Of a stretch of DNA of 64,000 bases, positions 32,675-42,788 are shown one piece after another; the first letter of the stretch is position 1; the number at the start of each line of letters is the position of its first letter. The notes under the pieces are model-generated. The model worked only from the letters and a program-made list of their open reading frames with translations. It was not told the DNA's origin and searched no databases. The DNA comes from Spongiactinospora sp. TRM90649 (GTDB lineage: Bacteria > Actinomycetota > Actinomycetes > Streptosporangiales > Streptosporangiaceae): the NCBI RefSeq assembly GCF_029382225.1, contig NZ_JARLTC010000009.1, positions 62,001-126,000 of the forward strand. The letters are read 5' to 3'. A program made the translations under genes and the position numbers.

Positions 32675-34426
32675 TCAGGGCTCCTTTCTGTAGGGCCGGG
32701 CCGCGTCGGGTGCGACGACCGGCAGGATGAGCCGCGACAGGTACGGCCCGGCGTGGTGAACGCTCTGCATGGCGCTGGTCACCTCGGCGGAAGTGCCGGG
32801 GAGTTCGCCGGTGTTGGGGTTGCGATCGAAGTGCGGGAAGTTGCTGCTCGACACCTCCAGCCGGATGCGGTGCCCGGGCTGGAAGACGTTGCTCGTGGCG
32901 CCGAGGTCGATCCGGTACTCGACCACCTCGCCCGGGGTCAGCGGCCGGGGGTCGCTCGTCGAGTCGCGGTAGCGTGCCCGGATGATGCCGTCGGCGAGGT
33001 TGCGCGCGTAGCCGCACGGGCCGACGTCGACGAGCTTGGCGGTCCAGTCGGTGTCGGGCGCGGTGGTGGCGGCGTGCAGCACGACCGTGACGGGGCCGGT
33101 GACGTCGAGGGGCTCGGTGAGCGGTTCCGAGGTGTAGACGAGGACGTCGGGGCGGGCCTCGATCGGGCGCTGGTCGAACACGCCGCCCCGGGTGTGGACG
33201 GGGTTGCAGCACAGCGCGCCGCCGAGGGTGGGCACGGGGTCGCGCGGGTCGTAGAGGAAGGTGTCCGGGGGCTGGGCGGGGGCCGGCTGGTCGCGGCGCA
33301 GCTCGCCGTCGCCGTGCAGGGTGTTCGCGCGTCCGCCGCTGTGCAGATGCCAGTCCTGGTATTCGGTGCCGGGCAGCGGCCAGGAGTCGGCCACCCGCCA
33401 CTCGTCGGCGCCCATGGTGAACAGCAGCACGGGGGGTTCGCCGGCGATGCCGTCGTCGCCGTCGCGCAGCCAGGTGTCGAACCAGCGGAGCTGCATGCCG
33501 TCGGCGTCGATGGCGGGGCCGGTGGCCCGGCCGCCGAAGTTCCATTCGCCGACGGGGTTGCCGCTGAAGAGGCCGGCGTGCGGCCAGGGCCCGATGAGCA
33601 GCCGCTGCCGGTCGCGCGCGGCGGCGGGGCCCTGGGCGCGCATGCCGGCGAAGTTGGCGAGCGTGCCGCCGAGGAAGGTGTCGTACCAGCCGCCCAGGTT
33701 GAACGCGGCGACGTTGATCTCGGAGTAGGCCCGTGAGACGTCGAGCCGTTCCCAGAACACGTCGTAGCGGGGGTGGCGCAGCCATTCCCGGTAGTACGGC
33801 GCGACGCCGTCCAGGTACGGGTGGTCGTCGAGGGGCAGGACGGCCGCCGTGTCGGGCAGCCGGTCCGCGGCGTCGACCAGCGCGGCGCGGATCTCGGCGG
33901 GGACGGACGGGTCGCGGGCCGCGTTGTGGGCGGCGAGCGAGAGCGTCCAGTCCAGGCTGAAGCTGAGCTGGAACGCCCCGCCCCGGTACACCCAGCCGTG
34001 GTGGTAGCTCGACGCGGTGACGTTGGGCGCGATGGCCTTGAGCGCCGGGTGTCCCGACATCGCCGCCTGCCACTGGGTGACACCGTCGTAGGAGCCGCCG
34101 AACATGCCGACGTTGCCGTCGCACCAGGGTTGGGCGGCGATCCAGTCGACCGAGTCGTAGCCGTCCTCCAGTTCGTTGACGAACGGGGTGAACGTGCCTT
34201 CCGACGCGCCGCGCCCCCGGACGTCCTGCATGACGACGGCGTATCCGGCCGAGGCGGCGCGCAGCGCGAACGTGCCGTACATGCCGAGGCTCGTGCGGTC
34301 GTAGGGGGTGCGGAACACCAGGGCGGGGCAGCGTTGGCCGGTCGGCCGGTACACGTCCGCGCGCAGGATCACGCCGTCGCGCATGTGGACGGCCAGCATG
34401 CGGTCCACGATGATCGACTCAGACAT
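32675..34426 (-). CDS. CocE/NonD-type acyl hydrolase
   Basis: 583 residues in the X-Pro dipeptidyl-peptidase/cocaine esterase family: alpha/beta-hydrolase domain with the nucleophile Ser in GGSYDGVTQW, the catalytic His region GPWPHAG, and the C-terminal jelly-roll domain (VTGPVTVVLHAATTAPDTDW, EVSSSNFPHFDRNPNTGE). It hydrolyses an ester or amide. ATG at 34426 overlaps the stop of the dimethylformamidase-like gene by 8 nt, so both proteins are made together. Substrate unknown; context suggests breakdown of imported amides or peptides. Confidence 0.85.
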   Translation of the reverse strand: MSESIIVDRMLAVHMRDGVILRADVYRPTGQRCPALVFRTPYDRTSLGMYGTFALRAASAGYAVVMQDVRGRGASEGTFTPFVNELEDGYDSVDWIAAQPWCDGNVGMFGGSYDGVTQWQAAMSGHPALKAIAPNVTASSYHHGWVYRGGAFQLSFSLDWTLSLAAHNAARDPSVPAEIRAALVDAADRLPDTAAVLPLDDHPYLDGVAPYYREWLRHPRYDVFWERLDVSRAYSEINVAAFNLGGWYDTFLGGTLANFAGMRAQGPAAARDRQRLLIGPWPHAGLFSGNPVGEWNFGGRATGPAIDADGMQLRWFDTWLRDGDDGIAGEPPVLLFTMGADEWRVADSWPLPGTEYQDWHLHSGGRANTLHGDGELRRDQPAPAQPPDTFLYDPRDPVPTLGGALCCNPVHTRGGVFDQRPIEARPDVLVYTSEPLTEPLDVTGPVTVVLHAATTAPDTDWTAKLVDVGPCGYARNLADGIIRARYRDSTSDPRPLTPGEVVEYRIDLGATSNVFQPGHRIRLEVSSSNFPHFDRNPNTGELPGTSAEVTSAMQSVHHAGPYLSRLILPVVAPDAARPYRKEP

Positions 34427-37016
34427 CGGCGGCCGGCCAGTGGTCGATGACGTTGCGGGTGACGCGGGACAGCCCGTTGTCGTAGCCGTTCGCCGAGAGC
34501 CCCTTGCTGTAGGCGATCGAGCCGGTGGAGAAGACCGAGCCGCCGCCGCGGGTGCGGAAGTAGACCATGTCGGAGCGGACGTGGGGGTTCTCCGTGGCCC
34601 CCTGGCCCGGGTTCGTGCCGCCGAGCTCCTCGACCACGAACTGGTAGCCGTCGCCGAGCCCTTCCGAGGTGGCGATGACGAGGGCGTCCGGTGGGCTGCC
34701 GAGCGCGGGGTCGTAGCGGTCGATCTCGTCGCCAACGGCGCCGCCGTCGATCAGGGCGAGGTCGCCGAACACCTCCGGCACTCCGTCGAGCAGCTTCCGC
34801 GCCACCTCGTCTTCGTGGTCGGGGCCGGCGCGGTAGCGTCCGGACGGCCCGCCGCCCTGCGCGCTGAACCCGACCCCGAACAGCTTCTGGGGCGGGCGGT
34901 TGCGGCCCGCCCACAGCCCGCCGCGCTCGCCGGTGGTCGCGTGGTGTTCCTCGCCGGGCCGGGCCTGCCAGCTACGGGTGCCGCTCAGGCCGCGGCGCAG
35001 CTCCATCACGTGTGGCAGCTCGGGGTGGAAGGAGACCACCCAGTAGTAGCCGTTGCCGCCGATGTAGGCGAGGTTGCCGCCGCCGTCGACGTAGGACTCG
35101 ATGGCGTCGAGCATCCGCGCGGAGGCGTACTCCGGGTGCGACCCGGTGATCACCCCACGGTAGCGGCGCAGCAGGTCGGCTCCCTCCGCGTGCAGGTCAT
35201 GGTCGGTGATCACGTCGAACGAGTACCCGAGCTCGGTGAGCCAGTCCAGGATGTACAGGTCGCTGGCCAGCATGAACGGCGAGAGGTGGATGCGGTAGCC
35301 GGGCGCGAGCGTGAGGATGGGCCGCCGCCAGGACGAGTAGGACACTCCACTGCCGTCGGTGTGGCTGGCGTAGAGGGAGTGGCCGAGGTCGTAGCGCTGT
35401 TCGAGGAAGGCGGTGCCCTGCGGGACGACCGGCACGTAGCCGAGGCCGCGCTCGTTCGCGTACGCCAGGTAGGTGGCGGTGGGCAGCAGCAGCGCGATGT
35501 CGCCGGTCGCGGTCCCCGCCGGGGCGCGGACGACGAACGGGATCGCCCGCTCGCACGAGCCGTCGGTGGCCGCCACCCGCAGCGCGTACACGCCGCTGGG
35601 CAGGCCGTCGGGGACGGTGAGCTCGTGACTGGGCTCCCAGCCGCTGTCGGCGAGTTCGTCGTCGTGGAAGTGGATGGCCCCGTAGCCGCGCGGGTCGTAG
35701 GCGTAGTGGTCGGCATCGCCGGTGTAGTGCCGCCCGGTCACGCCGCGCACCGGCATGTTGACCAGGCGGCCGTCCAGCTCGGGACGGCCGACGCAGGGCA
35801 CGCTCAGGGACGCGGCGGTGTGGGCGCCCTCGGGCGTGCCGAACCACCACCGCAGGGGGGCCTCGGGGGCGTCCGGCGCGTCGGACACGGCGGCGACCAG
35901 CGCGTCGCGGTCGAGTGCGCGCTGCCACAGGCGAGGACTTTCGATCTTGCCGTTGTAGTGGCCCGAGTCGGGGGTGAGCGCCGCGAACAGCAGCTCGCCG
36001 CCGTCGGCGGGCGCGAGCGGGGCCTCGGCGCGGCCCTCGGCGACCTGCGGGCGGTCGTCCACGACCACCGGGCTGAGCAGGCTGTTGACGCTGTTGACCA
36101 GCGGGCGGACGGCCAGCACGACCCGCCCGGTCGCCGGGTCGTAGCTCGCGCCCACGCCGTGCCAGAGGCGGAGCGCGAGCGGGGTCTCGATCCGCGTCGC
36201 GGTCTCTCCCGACCCGTCACCGAGCCAGAGGGTCAGCCGACCCTCCTCGTCCAGGCCGAGCGCGTAGCCGCGCGGGGTGTCGCCGTCGCCCCAGCGGGCC
36301 ACGATCGCCTGCCGGACGCCGGTGACACAGGTCGGGTGGACGTAGGCGACGACGGCGAACCCGTCGAGGCCCGTCGTGGCGCCCCCCGGGTCGGGGACGG
36401 CGATGTGCGAGCCGATCCGGGTGGTCTGCGCCCGGCCCTGGTGGTCGCCCTGCCACACGTCCGGGACCGTCTCGACGCGGACGCCGGGCCCGGCCGGGTT
36501 GTCGTCCACGTGCCGTAGCCGCACCAGCTCCGTCGTGTACCGTTCGACGCCCTCCGCGCTGATCATGAACGCGACGGGGTCGCCGGGAGCGGCGCTGACC
36601 CGGTCGGCGTACCCGAGCAGGGCCGGGCCTTCGACGCTCAGGTCCGGGCCGTCGACGGTGTCGGCGGGCGGCTCGCCCCACCCCAGCACCTCGTGCAGCT
36701 CACGGCGCAGGCACGCCTCGCGCGCCTCGTCGAGGCTGGTGAAACGGCGCCGGGCGGCGAGCCGGTACGGCGCGCCACGGCTGGCGGGCTGCCTGGCCAG
36801 GCACCACTCCTCACCGGGCACGGATTCGTACACGGTGACGCGTTCCGCCGGCGGTCTGCGGCCGAGGAACCGCAGCACCCAGGAGAACGGCTCACGATGG
36901 CCGACGTCGGGGTCACGTATCCAAGCCTTGATCAATTCTTCGGTGACAAGGGAACGTAGCTGCTCGGCGCGGCGCTCGCCGAACCGTTCCTGGATCTTTG
37001 CGGTAGAGGAGTCCAT
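34419..37016 (-). CDS. N,N-dimethylformamidase-like protein, small and large subunit regions fused
   Basis: 865 residues. The first about 110 residues (ERFGERRAEQLRSLVTEELI, VPGEEWCLARQPASRG) match what I recall of the small subunit of bacterial N,N-dimethylformamidase. The rest corresponds to the large subunit: a LamG-like beta region (RLWHGVGASYDPATGRVVLA), then a glutamine-amidotransferase-like region (LDWLTELGYSFDVITDHDLH, GVITGSHPEYAS, YIGGNGYYW). The enzyme hydrolyses small amides using an iron site; the ligands are not verified here. The natural substrate need not be dimethylformamide. No Shine-Dalgarno is visible before the ATG. Flanked by an AraC regulator upstream and a CocE hydrolase downstream on the same strand. 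Confidence 0.65.
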   Translation of the reverse strand: MDSSTAKIQERFGERRAEQLRSLVTEELIKAWIRDPDVGHREPFSWVLRFLGRRPPAERVTVYESVPGEEWCLARQPASRGAPYRLAARRRFTSLDEAREACLRRELHEVLGWGEPPADTVDGPDLSVEGPALLGYADRVSAAPGDPVAFMISAEGVERYTTELVRLRHVDDNPAGPGVRVETVPDVWQGDHQGRAQTTRIGSHIAVPDPGGATTGLDGFAVVAYVHPTCVTGVRQAIVARWGDGDTPRGYALGLDEEGRLTLWLGDGSGETATRIETPLALRLWHGVGASYDPATGRVVLAVRPLVNSVNSLLSPVVVDDRPQVAEGRAEAPLAPADGGELLFAALTPDSGHYNGKIESPRLWQRALDRDALVAAVSDAPDAPEAPLRWWFGTPEGAHTAASLSVPCVGRPELDGRLVNMPVRGVTGRHYTGDADHYAYDPRGYGAIHFHDDELADSGWEPSHELTVPDGLPSGVYALRVAATDGSCERAIPFVVRAPAGTATGDIALLLPTATYLAYANERGLGYVPVVPQGTAFLEQRYDLGHSLYASHTDGSGVSYSSWRRPILTLAPGYRIHLSPFMLASDLYILDWLTELGYSFDVITDHDLHAEGADLLRRYRGVITGSHPEYASARMLDAIESYVDGGGNLAYIGGNGYYWVVSFHPELPHVMELRRGLSGTRSWQARPGEEHHATTGERGGLWAGRNRPPQKLFGVGFSAQGGGPSGRYRAGPDHEDEVARKLLDGVPEVFGDLALIDGGAVGDEIDRYDPALGSPPDALVIATSEGLGDGYQFVVEELGGTNPGQGATENPHVRSDMVYFRTRGGGSVFSTGSIAYSKGLSANGYDNGLSRVTRNVIDHWPAADV

Positions 37017-37073
37017 ATCGCGAAATTAAGCAGTGTGTGGTGGTGCGGGGAGTGACTCAGGTCGGCAGCTTTG

Positions 37074-38006
37074 TCACTGAGCGGAGACGGCCACCGTGCC
37101 GCCTCGGCGGAACTCGCCCGGGCTCATGCCGACCTCGCGTTTGAAGAACCGCCCGAAGTACGACGGGTTGTCGAAGGACAGCCGCTGGGAGACCTGGGCG
37201 ATGGTGAGGTCGGTGTGCGTGAGCAGCCGTTTCGCCTCGACCGTCAGCGCCGTGCGGATGATCTCGGCCGGGGTCTTGCCGGTCGTGCGCCGCACCACGT
37301 CCGCCAGGTGCTTGGGCGTGATGCCGATGCGGTCGGCGTATCCGCGCACGGTCTGCTCGTTGAGCAGCTCGTCGCTCACCAGGCGCAAGTAACGCCTGGC
37401 CAGCGCGGTGCTGCGGTCCTCGACCATGCTGGTGCTGGAGTCGTTGTGCAGCCGCCGCATCTCGACCAGCAGGATGTGCAGGTACGCCTGCAGCACCGAG
37501 GCGTCCGCGCCGCCGGGCCGCCGGTACTCGCGGTACAGGGCGGTGAACAGCCCCATGATCGGCTCGATCTGGTCGTCGTGGAGGTGCAGGGCCCGCCCGA
37601 TGCCGAGCGGGTCGAGCGTCAGCGACTGGCGCGGCGAGACGCGGTCGCCGTACTGGGCCGCCAGGAACTCTTCGAGGAAGACGACCACGAATCCCTCGAT
37701 CGGCGTGCGGCGCTCCCAGAACTGCACCTGCCCCGGCGCCACGAAGTACAGCGTCACCGGGTTCAGCTCGTACGGGACGAAGTCGATGACCTGGGTGCCG
37801 GACCCGCTGGTCACGCAGACCATCTCGTAGAACTCGTGGCGGTGCGGGAACGACGCGTACGACCAGGGCGCGAGCTCGTCGAACGAGCCGATCGCGAAGC
37901 CTGGCGGGCCGGACGCGATCATGGGGTCGTCGAAGCGATGCGTCGGTAGGAAGGCTCGCTCGGGATGCACGGTGTCTGCTCCTGTCGCGGGTACGGCGTC
38001 TGTCAC
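37074..38006 (-). CDS. AraC-family transcriptional regulator
   Basis: 310 residues: N-terminal cupin-type sensing domain (PHRHEFYEMVCVTSGSGTQV) and C-terminal double HTH (YADRIGITPKHLADVVRRTT, SQRLSFDNPSYFGRFFKREV). The GTG start immediately follows the stop of the ABC ATPase gene (TGAGTG), so it is co-translated. It probably controls the whole transport and amidase locus in response to an imported amide. Confidence 0.85.
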   Translation of the reverse strand: MTDAVPATGADTVHPERAFLPTHRFDDPMIASGPPGFAIGSFDELAPWSYASFPHRHEFYEMVCVTSGSGTQVIDFVPYELNPVTLYFVAPGQVQFWERRTPIEGFVVVFLEEFLAAQYGDRVSPRQSLTLDPLGIGRALHLHDDQIEPIMGLFTALYREYRRPGGADASVLQAYLHILLVEMRRLHNDSSTSMVEDRSTALARRYLRLVSDELLNEQTVRGYADRIGITPKHLADVVRRTTGKTPAEIIRTALTVEAKRLLTHTDLTIAQVSQRLSFDNPSYFGRFFKREVGMSPGEFRRGGTVAVSAQ

Positions 38007-39983
38007 TCAGGCGAATCCGGTGGGCGCCCCGCTCTCCGGCGCGGTGGCCTCGGCGGGGAGGCCGGGATTCGCGGCGAGCAGGGTGCGCGTGTAGTCGTGT
38101 TCAGGCGCGCCGGTGATCGTGTCCGGTGGCGCGACCTCGATCAGCCTGCCGTCCTTCATGACGCCGACGCGGTCGGCGATCGACAGGACCAGGCTCAGGT
38201 TGTGGGTGATGAACAGGTAGGCGAGATCGCGTTCCCTGCGCAGTTCCAGCAGCAGGTTCATCACCTGGCCCTGCACCGAGACGTCCAGGGCCGAGGTGGG
38301 CTCGTCGGCCACGATGAGCTTCGGCTCGGGGGCGATCGCGCGGGCGATGGCGACCCGCTGCCGCTGGCCGCCGGAGATCTGCGCCGGGATCCTGTCGATG
38401 ATCGACGCGGGCAGCCCGACCTCGTCCAGCAGCTCCTCCACGCGCCGCCGCAGCGCGGGCCCGCGCAGGTCGGTCAGCGCGCGCAGCGGCTCGGCGATGA
38501 TCCGGCCGACGGTGTGCCGGGGGTCGAGCGAGCCCTGCGGGTCCTGGAAGATCAGTTGCACGTCGCGGCGGAAGGCGCGCGCGTCGCCCTCCAGGCCGCG
38601 CGCGGTGTGCCGTCGGCCCGCGAACGTGATGACGCCGTCGGTGGGATCGTCCAGGGCGGCGACGAGCTGCCCGAGCGTGGTCTTGCCGCTGCCGGACTCG
38701 CCGACCAGGCCGAAGAACTCCCCCGGTCTGATCGACAGGCTCACGCCGTCGACCGCGGCGTGCTCCTCGCGACGGCGGAGGCCGAGCAGGGCTCCTCGGC
38801 GGCGTCCGCGGGCGGTGTACGTGCGGCGCACGTTCTCGATCACCAGCAGCGGCCCGGCGTCGGCGGCGGCGGCAGTGGAGTCGGCGGCGACGGCGTCGAC
38901 CGCGGGCTGCGGGGCCGTCGGGAACGGCAGCGACACCGGCCCGCTTCCGGGGTTCCAGCAGGCGACCTGCCCCTGCCCTTTCCCTTGCCCGGGCCCGTCC
39001 ACGACGGCCAGCGGCGGCTCGTTCTTGCCGCAGTCGTCGACGGCGTGGCCGCAGCGGGGGCCGAACCGGCAGCCGGGAAGCTCCTCGGCCGGCCCTGGCA
39101 CCGAACCGCCGATCGTCGGCAGGCCGTCCGGACGGCGCACGCCGATCCTCGGCACGCACTCGACCAGCGCGCGGGTGTAGCGGTGCCGGGGGGAGGCGAG
39201 CACCTCCGCCGCCGGGCCGACCTCGACCAGCCGGCCGGCGTACATCACCGCGATCCGGTCGGCGATCTCGGCGGCGACGCCCATGTCGTGCGTGATGAAG
39301 ACGCAGGACATCTGGTGCTCGCGCTGCACGGTGCGGAACAGGCGCAGGATCTCGGCCTGGGTGGTGACGTCGAGGGCCGTGGTGGGCTCGTCGGCGAGCA
39401 GCAGGTCGGGGCCGGAGATCAGCGCCATGGCGATCATCACGCGCTGCTGCATGCCGCCGGAGAGCTGGTGGGGGTAGAGGTCGGCGATCCGCTCGGGGTC
39501 GTCGAAGCCCATCTCGCGCAGCAGCTCGTACGCCCGGTTGCGGGCCTTCCCCCGCAGGTCGGCCCGGGGGGATGCGCCGGTGCGTTGACCAGAGGGGTGA
39601 CCAGAGGGGTGACCAGAGGGGTGATAGGCCTCGACGAGCTGGGCGCCGATGCGCTGCGTCGGGTTGAGCGAGTCGAGCGCCTCCTGGAAGACGATGCCGA
39701 TCCGGCGTCCGCGGAAGGAGCGCATCTGCTCGCGGGTCAGCGCGACGAGGTCGACGTCGTCCAGGCGGACCTCGCCGGTGGTGCGGACCGGCGCGACGAA
39801 CTCCAGCAACCGGATGATCGACAGGGCCGTCACCGTCTTACCGCTGCCGGACTCCCCCACGACGCACAGCGTCTGGCCGGCCTCAAGGCTCAACGAGAGC
39901 TCGTGGACGAGCTGTACGCCGTCCTCGCCATTGAGCACACCGACCGAGAGCCGATCGATCTCCAGTAGTGACACGTGCGTCAT
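38007..39983 (-). CDS. Peptide ABC transporter, two ATPase domains fused (DppD-DppF type)
   Basis: 658 residues holding two complete ABC domains: each has a Walker A GESGSGKT, a signature (LSGGMQQRV in the first, ISGGQRQRV in the second) and Walker B (LLLADEPTTALD, LIVADEPTSALD). Each is followed by an oligopeptide-type C-terminal extension; the Cys cluster CRFGPRCGHAVDDC of the first half is typical of peptide ABC ATPases. It powers the permeases encoded divergently at 41844 and 42785. ATG 39983 is given; GTG 39974 is also possible. A triplicated 12-bp repeat adds His-Pro-Ser-Gly units in the first domain. Confidence 0.88.
   Translation of the reverse strand: MTHVSLLEIDRLSVGVLNGEDGVQLVHELSLSLEAGQTLCVVGESGSGKTVTALSIIRLLEFVAPVRTTGEVRLDDVDLVALTREQMRSFRGRRIGIVFQEALDSLNPTQRIGAQLVEAYHPSGHPSGHPSGQRTGASPRADLRGKARNRAYELLREMGFDDPERIADLYPHQLSGGMQQRVMIAMALISGPDLLLADEPTTALDVTTQAEILRLFRTVQREHQMSCVFITHDMGVAAEIADRIAVMYAGRLVEVGPAAEVLASPRHRYTRALVECVPRIGVRRPDGLPTIGGSVPGPAEELPGCRFGPRCGHAVDDCGKNEPPLAVVDGPGQGKGQGQVACWNPGSGPVSLPFPTAPQPAVDAVAADSTAAAADAGPLLVIENVRRTYTARGRRRGALLGLRRREEHAAVDGVSLSIRPGEFFGLVGESGSGKTTLGQLVAALDDPTDGVITFAGRRHTARGLEGDARAFRRDVQLIFQDPQGSLDPRHTVGRIIAEPLRALTDLRGPALRRRVEELLDEVGLPASIIDRIPAQISGGQRQRVAIARAIAPEPKLIVADEPTSALDVSVQGQVMNLLLELRRERDLAYLFITHNLSLVLSIADRVGVMKDGRLIEVAPPDTITGAPEHDYTRTLLAANPGLPAEATAPESGAPTGFA
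39587..39622. repeat. Three tandem 12-bp repeats in coding sequence
   Basis: GACCAGAGGGGT occurs three times exactly, encoding HPSG units in the linker of the first ATPase domain (minus strand). In-frame, so copy number can vary without breaking the gene. Confidence 0.9.
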
Positions 39984-40232
39984 CCCTTCAGGCGCCCGGC
40001 GTGACACACCGCCGGACGATCCTCCGTCCAGGATCCCCGCAGGACAAGAGATTCCCGCGGATCCGTGTCAACTGTGCAGTCTCAGTCAAGCGGCGACCGG
40101 AAGTGGCAAGGAGGCCCGTGGTGAGGTTCGCGTGAGTGACAGAACTGCCGTCGTCGACGCCTACTCGGGCCCTGTTCGCGGCGGCTAGCTTGAGCGGCCA
40201 AATTCGCCGACAAAAAGGCGCGAGGAGCCACG

Positions 40233-41837
40233 ATGAACCTCCATAAATCCCGCAACCCGAAGGCCGTCGTCGCCGTCGCCCTGTTGAGTTTAGTGCTGTC
40301 GGCGTGTGCCTCCCGCGCGGGTGGACCGGCTGGGAGCACCGAGAGCGCGGACGCCGGCGCGCCCGTCAAGGGCGGCAACATCACCGTGCGGCTGGCGCAG
40401 GATCCCGGGTCGCTGGACTCGGTCGTGAACGGCAACGTGGGCACCACCTACGTCAGCCACGAGATCTTCGAGCAGTTGGTGACCATCGACGCGAACTACC
40501 GGCCGCAGCCGGTGCTCGCCGAATCGTTCGAGAAGGGCGACGACGGGCTCACGTACACGTTCAAGCTGCGCACGGGCCTGCAGTTCTCCGACGGATCCCC
40601 GCTGGAGGCATCCGACGTGGTGGCCTCGCTGAACTACTGGATCAAGGACGGCAGCTACGCGGCGTCGCTGAAGCCGGTGCTCAAGGAGATCGACTCCCCC
40701 GACGACACGACCGTCGTCGTCACGCTGAAGTCGCCGTTCGACCTCGTCGCGCTGATGGCGTCGAGCCACGGCTCGTTCATCCGCCGCGCGGCCGACATCG
40801 ACGCCAAGGGCCCCACCGGCATCCCCAACGACAAGATCGTCGGCACCGGCCCGTACAAGGTCAAGTCCTGGACGCAGGGCGAGCAGATCGTGCTCGAACG
40901 CAACGACAAGTACAAGCCGCCGAAGGGCCCCTCCAGCGGGTACGCGGGCGCCAAGCGGGCGTTCCTCGACACGATCACCTACCAGGTCGTCGCCGACCAG
41001 GACGCCGTGCTGAACGGGCTGAGGACCGGCATCCTGGACGTCGCGGAGCCGTCCAACCCGCAGTACGACCTGATCAAGCAGGACCAGAGCCTGAAGGTCG
41101 CGGTCGAGGGCGGCGGCACGATCCAGTTCGTGTCGCTCAACCACAACTCCGGCTCGATCTTCTCCAAGGCCGAGGCACGTGACGCACTGAACCTGGTCAC
41201 CGACAAGAAGGCGATCATGGCGGCGCAGGGCGTTCCGGACCTGGTGTCGCCCAGCAACGGCGCCTTCGCCACGTCGACCAACAAGGCGATGTACTCCGAG
41301 GCGGGCAAGGCCAAGTGGGAGCAGCACGACCCCGAGCAGGCCAAGCAGTTGTTCGCCCAGGCCGGACTCAAGCCGGGCCAGACCATCCGCATGATCACGA
41401 CCGACGAGTTCCCGCAGTTCAAGGACGCGCTGATCGTCATCCAGAACGACCTCAAGAAGATCGGCATCAAGTCGAGCATCGAGAGCTACGACTTCGCCAC
41501 GCTGATCGGCAAGAAGAACAACGAGCCGAACGGCTGGGACGTCCTCGCCCTGATGGACGACGCCAACCCGCCGGTGCCGGCCTACACCGACAACGTGAAG
41601 AACCTGGACAACTCCGGATACCCGCGCGACCGGCTCGACCCCCTGCTGGACACCTACAACCGGGCGAAGACCCCCGAGGAGCAGCGGGCGGCGATCGACG
41701 CGGTGCAGAAGTTCACCTCCGAGAACCTGCCGACGATCGCGCTGTACGCCTCCAAGAACTACGTCGCCTACAACCCGAAGATCCAGGGTTACAACGGCTG
41801 GGGGATGGAGTTCACCGATGTCTGGCTGAGGAAGTAG
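40233..41837 (+). CDS. Peptide/nickel-type ABC substrate-binding lipoprotein
   Basis: 534 residues of solute-binding family 5. The N-terminus is a lipoprotein signal with lipobox LSAC, Cys at residue 25, so the mature protein is anchored outside the membrane. Family 5 signatures: LAESFEKGDDGLTYTFKLR, FSDGSPLEASDVVASLNYW and VGTGPYKVKSW. It captures an oligopeptide or similar small molecule for the permeases that follow. ATG with GAGGAG upstream. Divergent from the ATPase gene with 250 nt between. Confidence 0.9.
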   Translation: MNLHKSRNPKAVVAVALLSLVLSACASRAGGPAGSTESADAGAPVKGGNITVRLAQDPGSLDSVVNGNVGTTYVSHEIFEQLVTIDANYRPQPVLAESFEKGDDGLTYTFKLRTGLQFSDGSPLEASDVVASLNYWIKDGSYAASLKPVLKEIDSPDDTTVVVTLKSPFDLVALMASSHGSFIRRAADIDAKGPTGIPNDKIVGTGPYKVKSWTQGEQIVLERNDKYKPPKGPSSGYAGAKRAFLDTITYQVVADQDAVLNGLRTGILDVAEPSNPQYDLIKQDQSLKVAVEGGGTIQFVSLNHNSGSIFSKAEARDALNLVTDKKAIMAAQGVPDLVSPSNGAFATSTNKAMYSEAGKAKWEQHDPEQAKQLFAQAGLKPGQTIRMITTDEFPQFKDALIVIQNDLKKIGIKSSIESYDFATLIGKKNNEPNGWDVLALMDDANPPVPAYTDNVKNLDNSGYPRDRLDPLLDTYNRAKTPEEQRAAIDAVQKFTSENLPTIALYASKNYVAYNPKIQGYNGWGMEFTDVWLRK

Positions 41838-41843
41838 AGGCGC

Positions 41844-42788
41844 ATGCTGCTCGTCGTCCTGCGGCGCCTCCGCGACCTGGTCGTCGTGCTGGCCGTCGTC
41901 GGCACGTTCCTGTTCTTCCTGCTGCGGTCGATCCCCGGCGACCCGGCCCAGGTCCTGCTGGGCCTGAAGGCCTCGCCGGAACAGCTCGCCCGGCTGCACG
42001 AGGAACTGGGCCTGACCGGACCGCTGTATGAGCAGTACCTCCACTGGGTCGGCAACGTGCTGACCGGCGACTTCGGCACGTCCATCAAGTATCAGGCGCC
42101 GGTGCTCGACATGATCGCCGGCCATATCGCACCGACGCTCACGCTCGCCGTCGCCAGCACGGTCATCAGCTTCCTGCTGACCGTGCTGGTCATCGGCTGG
42201 GTCACCGTGTCGCCGCACAGCCGGCTGGCACGGGGCGTCAACCGGGTCGCGCAGTTCGGCCTCGCGCTGCCGGAGTTCTGGCTCGCGCTGCTGGCCGTCT
42301 ACCTGTTCGCGCTGGCGCTCGGCTGGTTCCCGACCAGCGGCTACACCCCGCTGTTCGCCGACCCGGTGACGTCGGTCCCGCAACTCGTGCTGCCGGTCGC
42401 GGTGCTCGTGGTGGGGCAGACGGCGTTCTTCACCATCACCATGGAGGAGAGCGTGCTCGGCGAGCTGACCCAGCTCTACCTGCGCACCGCGCGGGCCAAG
42501 GGGATCACCGAGCGGCGCATCGCGCTGCGGCACGTGCTGCCGAACTCGATGCTGCCGGTGCTGACCACCGTCGGGCTGAACTTCGCGTCGCTGATCGGCG
42601 GGGTGGTCGTCATCGAGAGCATCTTCGTCATCCCCGGGCTCGGCACGATGCTGCTCGGGGCCGTGTACGCGCGTGACTTCCCGCTCATCCAGGGCGGGGT
42701 CATGTTCATCGCGTTCCTCTTCGTGCTGGTGAACCTGCTGGTGGACCTCACCTACTCGCTGGTCGACCCCAAGGTGCGTGTCTCGTGA
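41844..42788 (+). CDS. Peptide ABC transporter permease (DppB type)
   Basis: 314 residues, six transmembrane helices, first one at the extreme N-terminus (DLVVVLAVVGTFLFFLLRSI) and the permease EAA loop (RTARAKGITERRIALRHVLP) that docks the ATPase. PGDPAQVLLG is typical of DppB/OppB. Starts 6 nt after the binding-protein gene with GAGG, and overlaps the second permease by 4 nt. Confidence 0.9.
   Translation: MLLVVLRRLRDLVVVLAVVGTFLFFLLRSIPGDPAQVLLGLKASPEQLARLHEELGLTGPLYEQYLHWVGNVLTGDFGTSIKYQAPVLDMIAGHIAPTLTLAVASTVISFLLTVLVIGWVTVSPHSRLARGVNRVAQFGLALPEFWLALLAVYLFALALGWFPTSGYTPLFADPVTSVPQLVLPVAVLVVGQTAFFTITMEESVLGELTQLYLRTARAKGITERRIALRHVLPNSMLPVLTTVGLNFASLIGGVVVIESIFVIPGLGTMLLGAVYARDFPLIQGGVMFIAFLFVLVNLLVDLTYSLVDPKVRVS

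Noticed and set aside
40290..42533. 747-codon minus-strand frame opposite the binding protein and permease
   Set aside because: Covers two typical ABC transporter genes; rich in Val/Arg/Asp/Gly with no transmembrane or domain pattern of its own.
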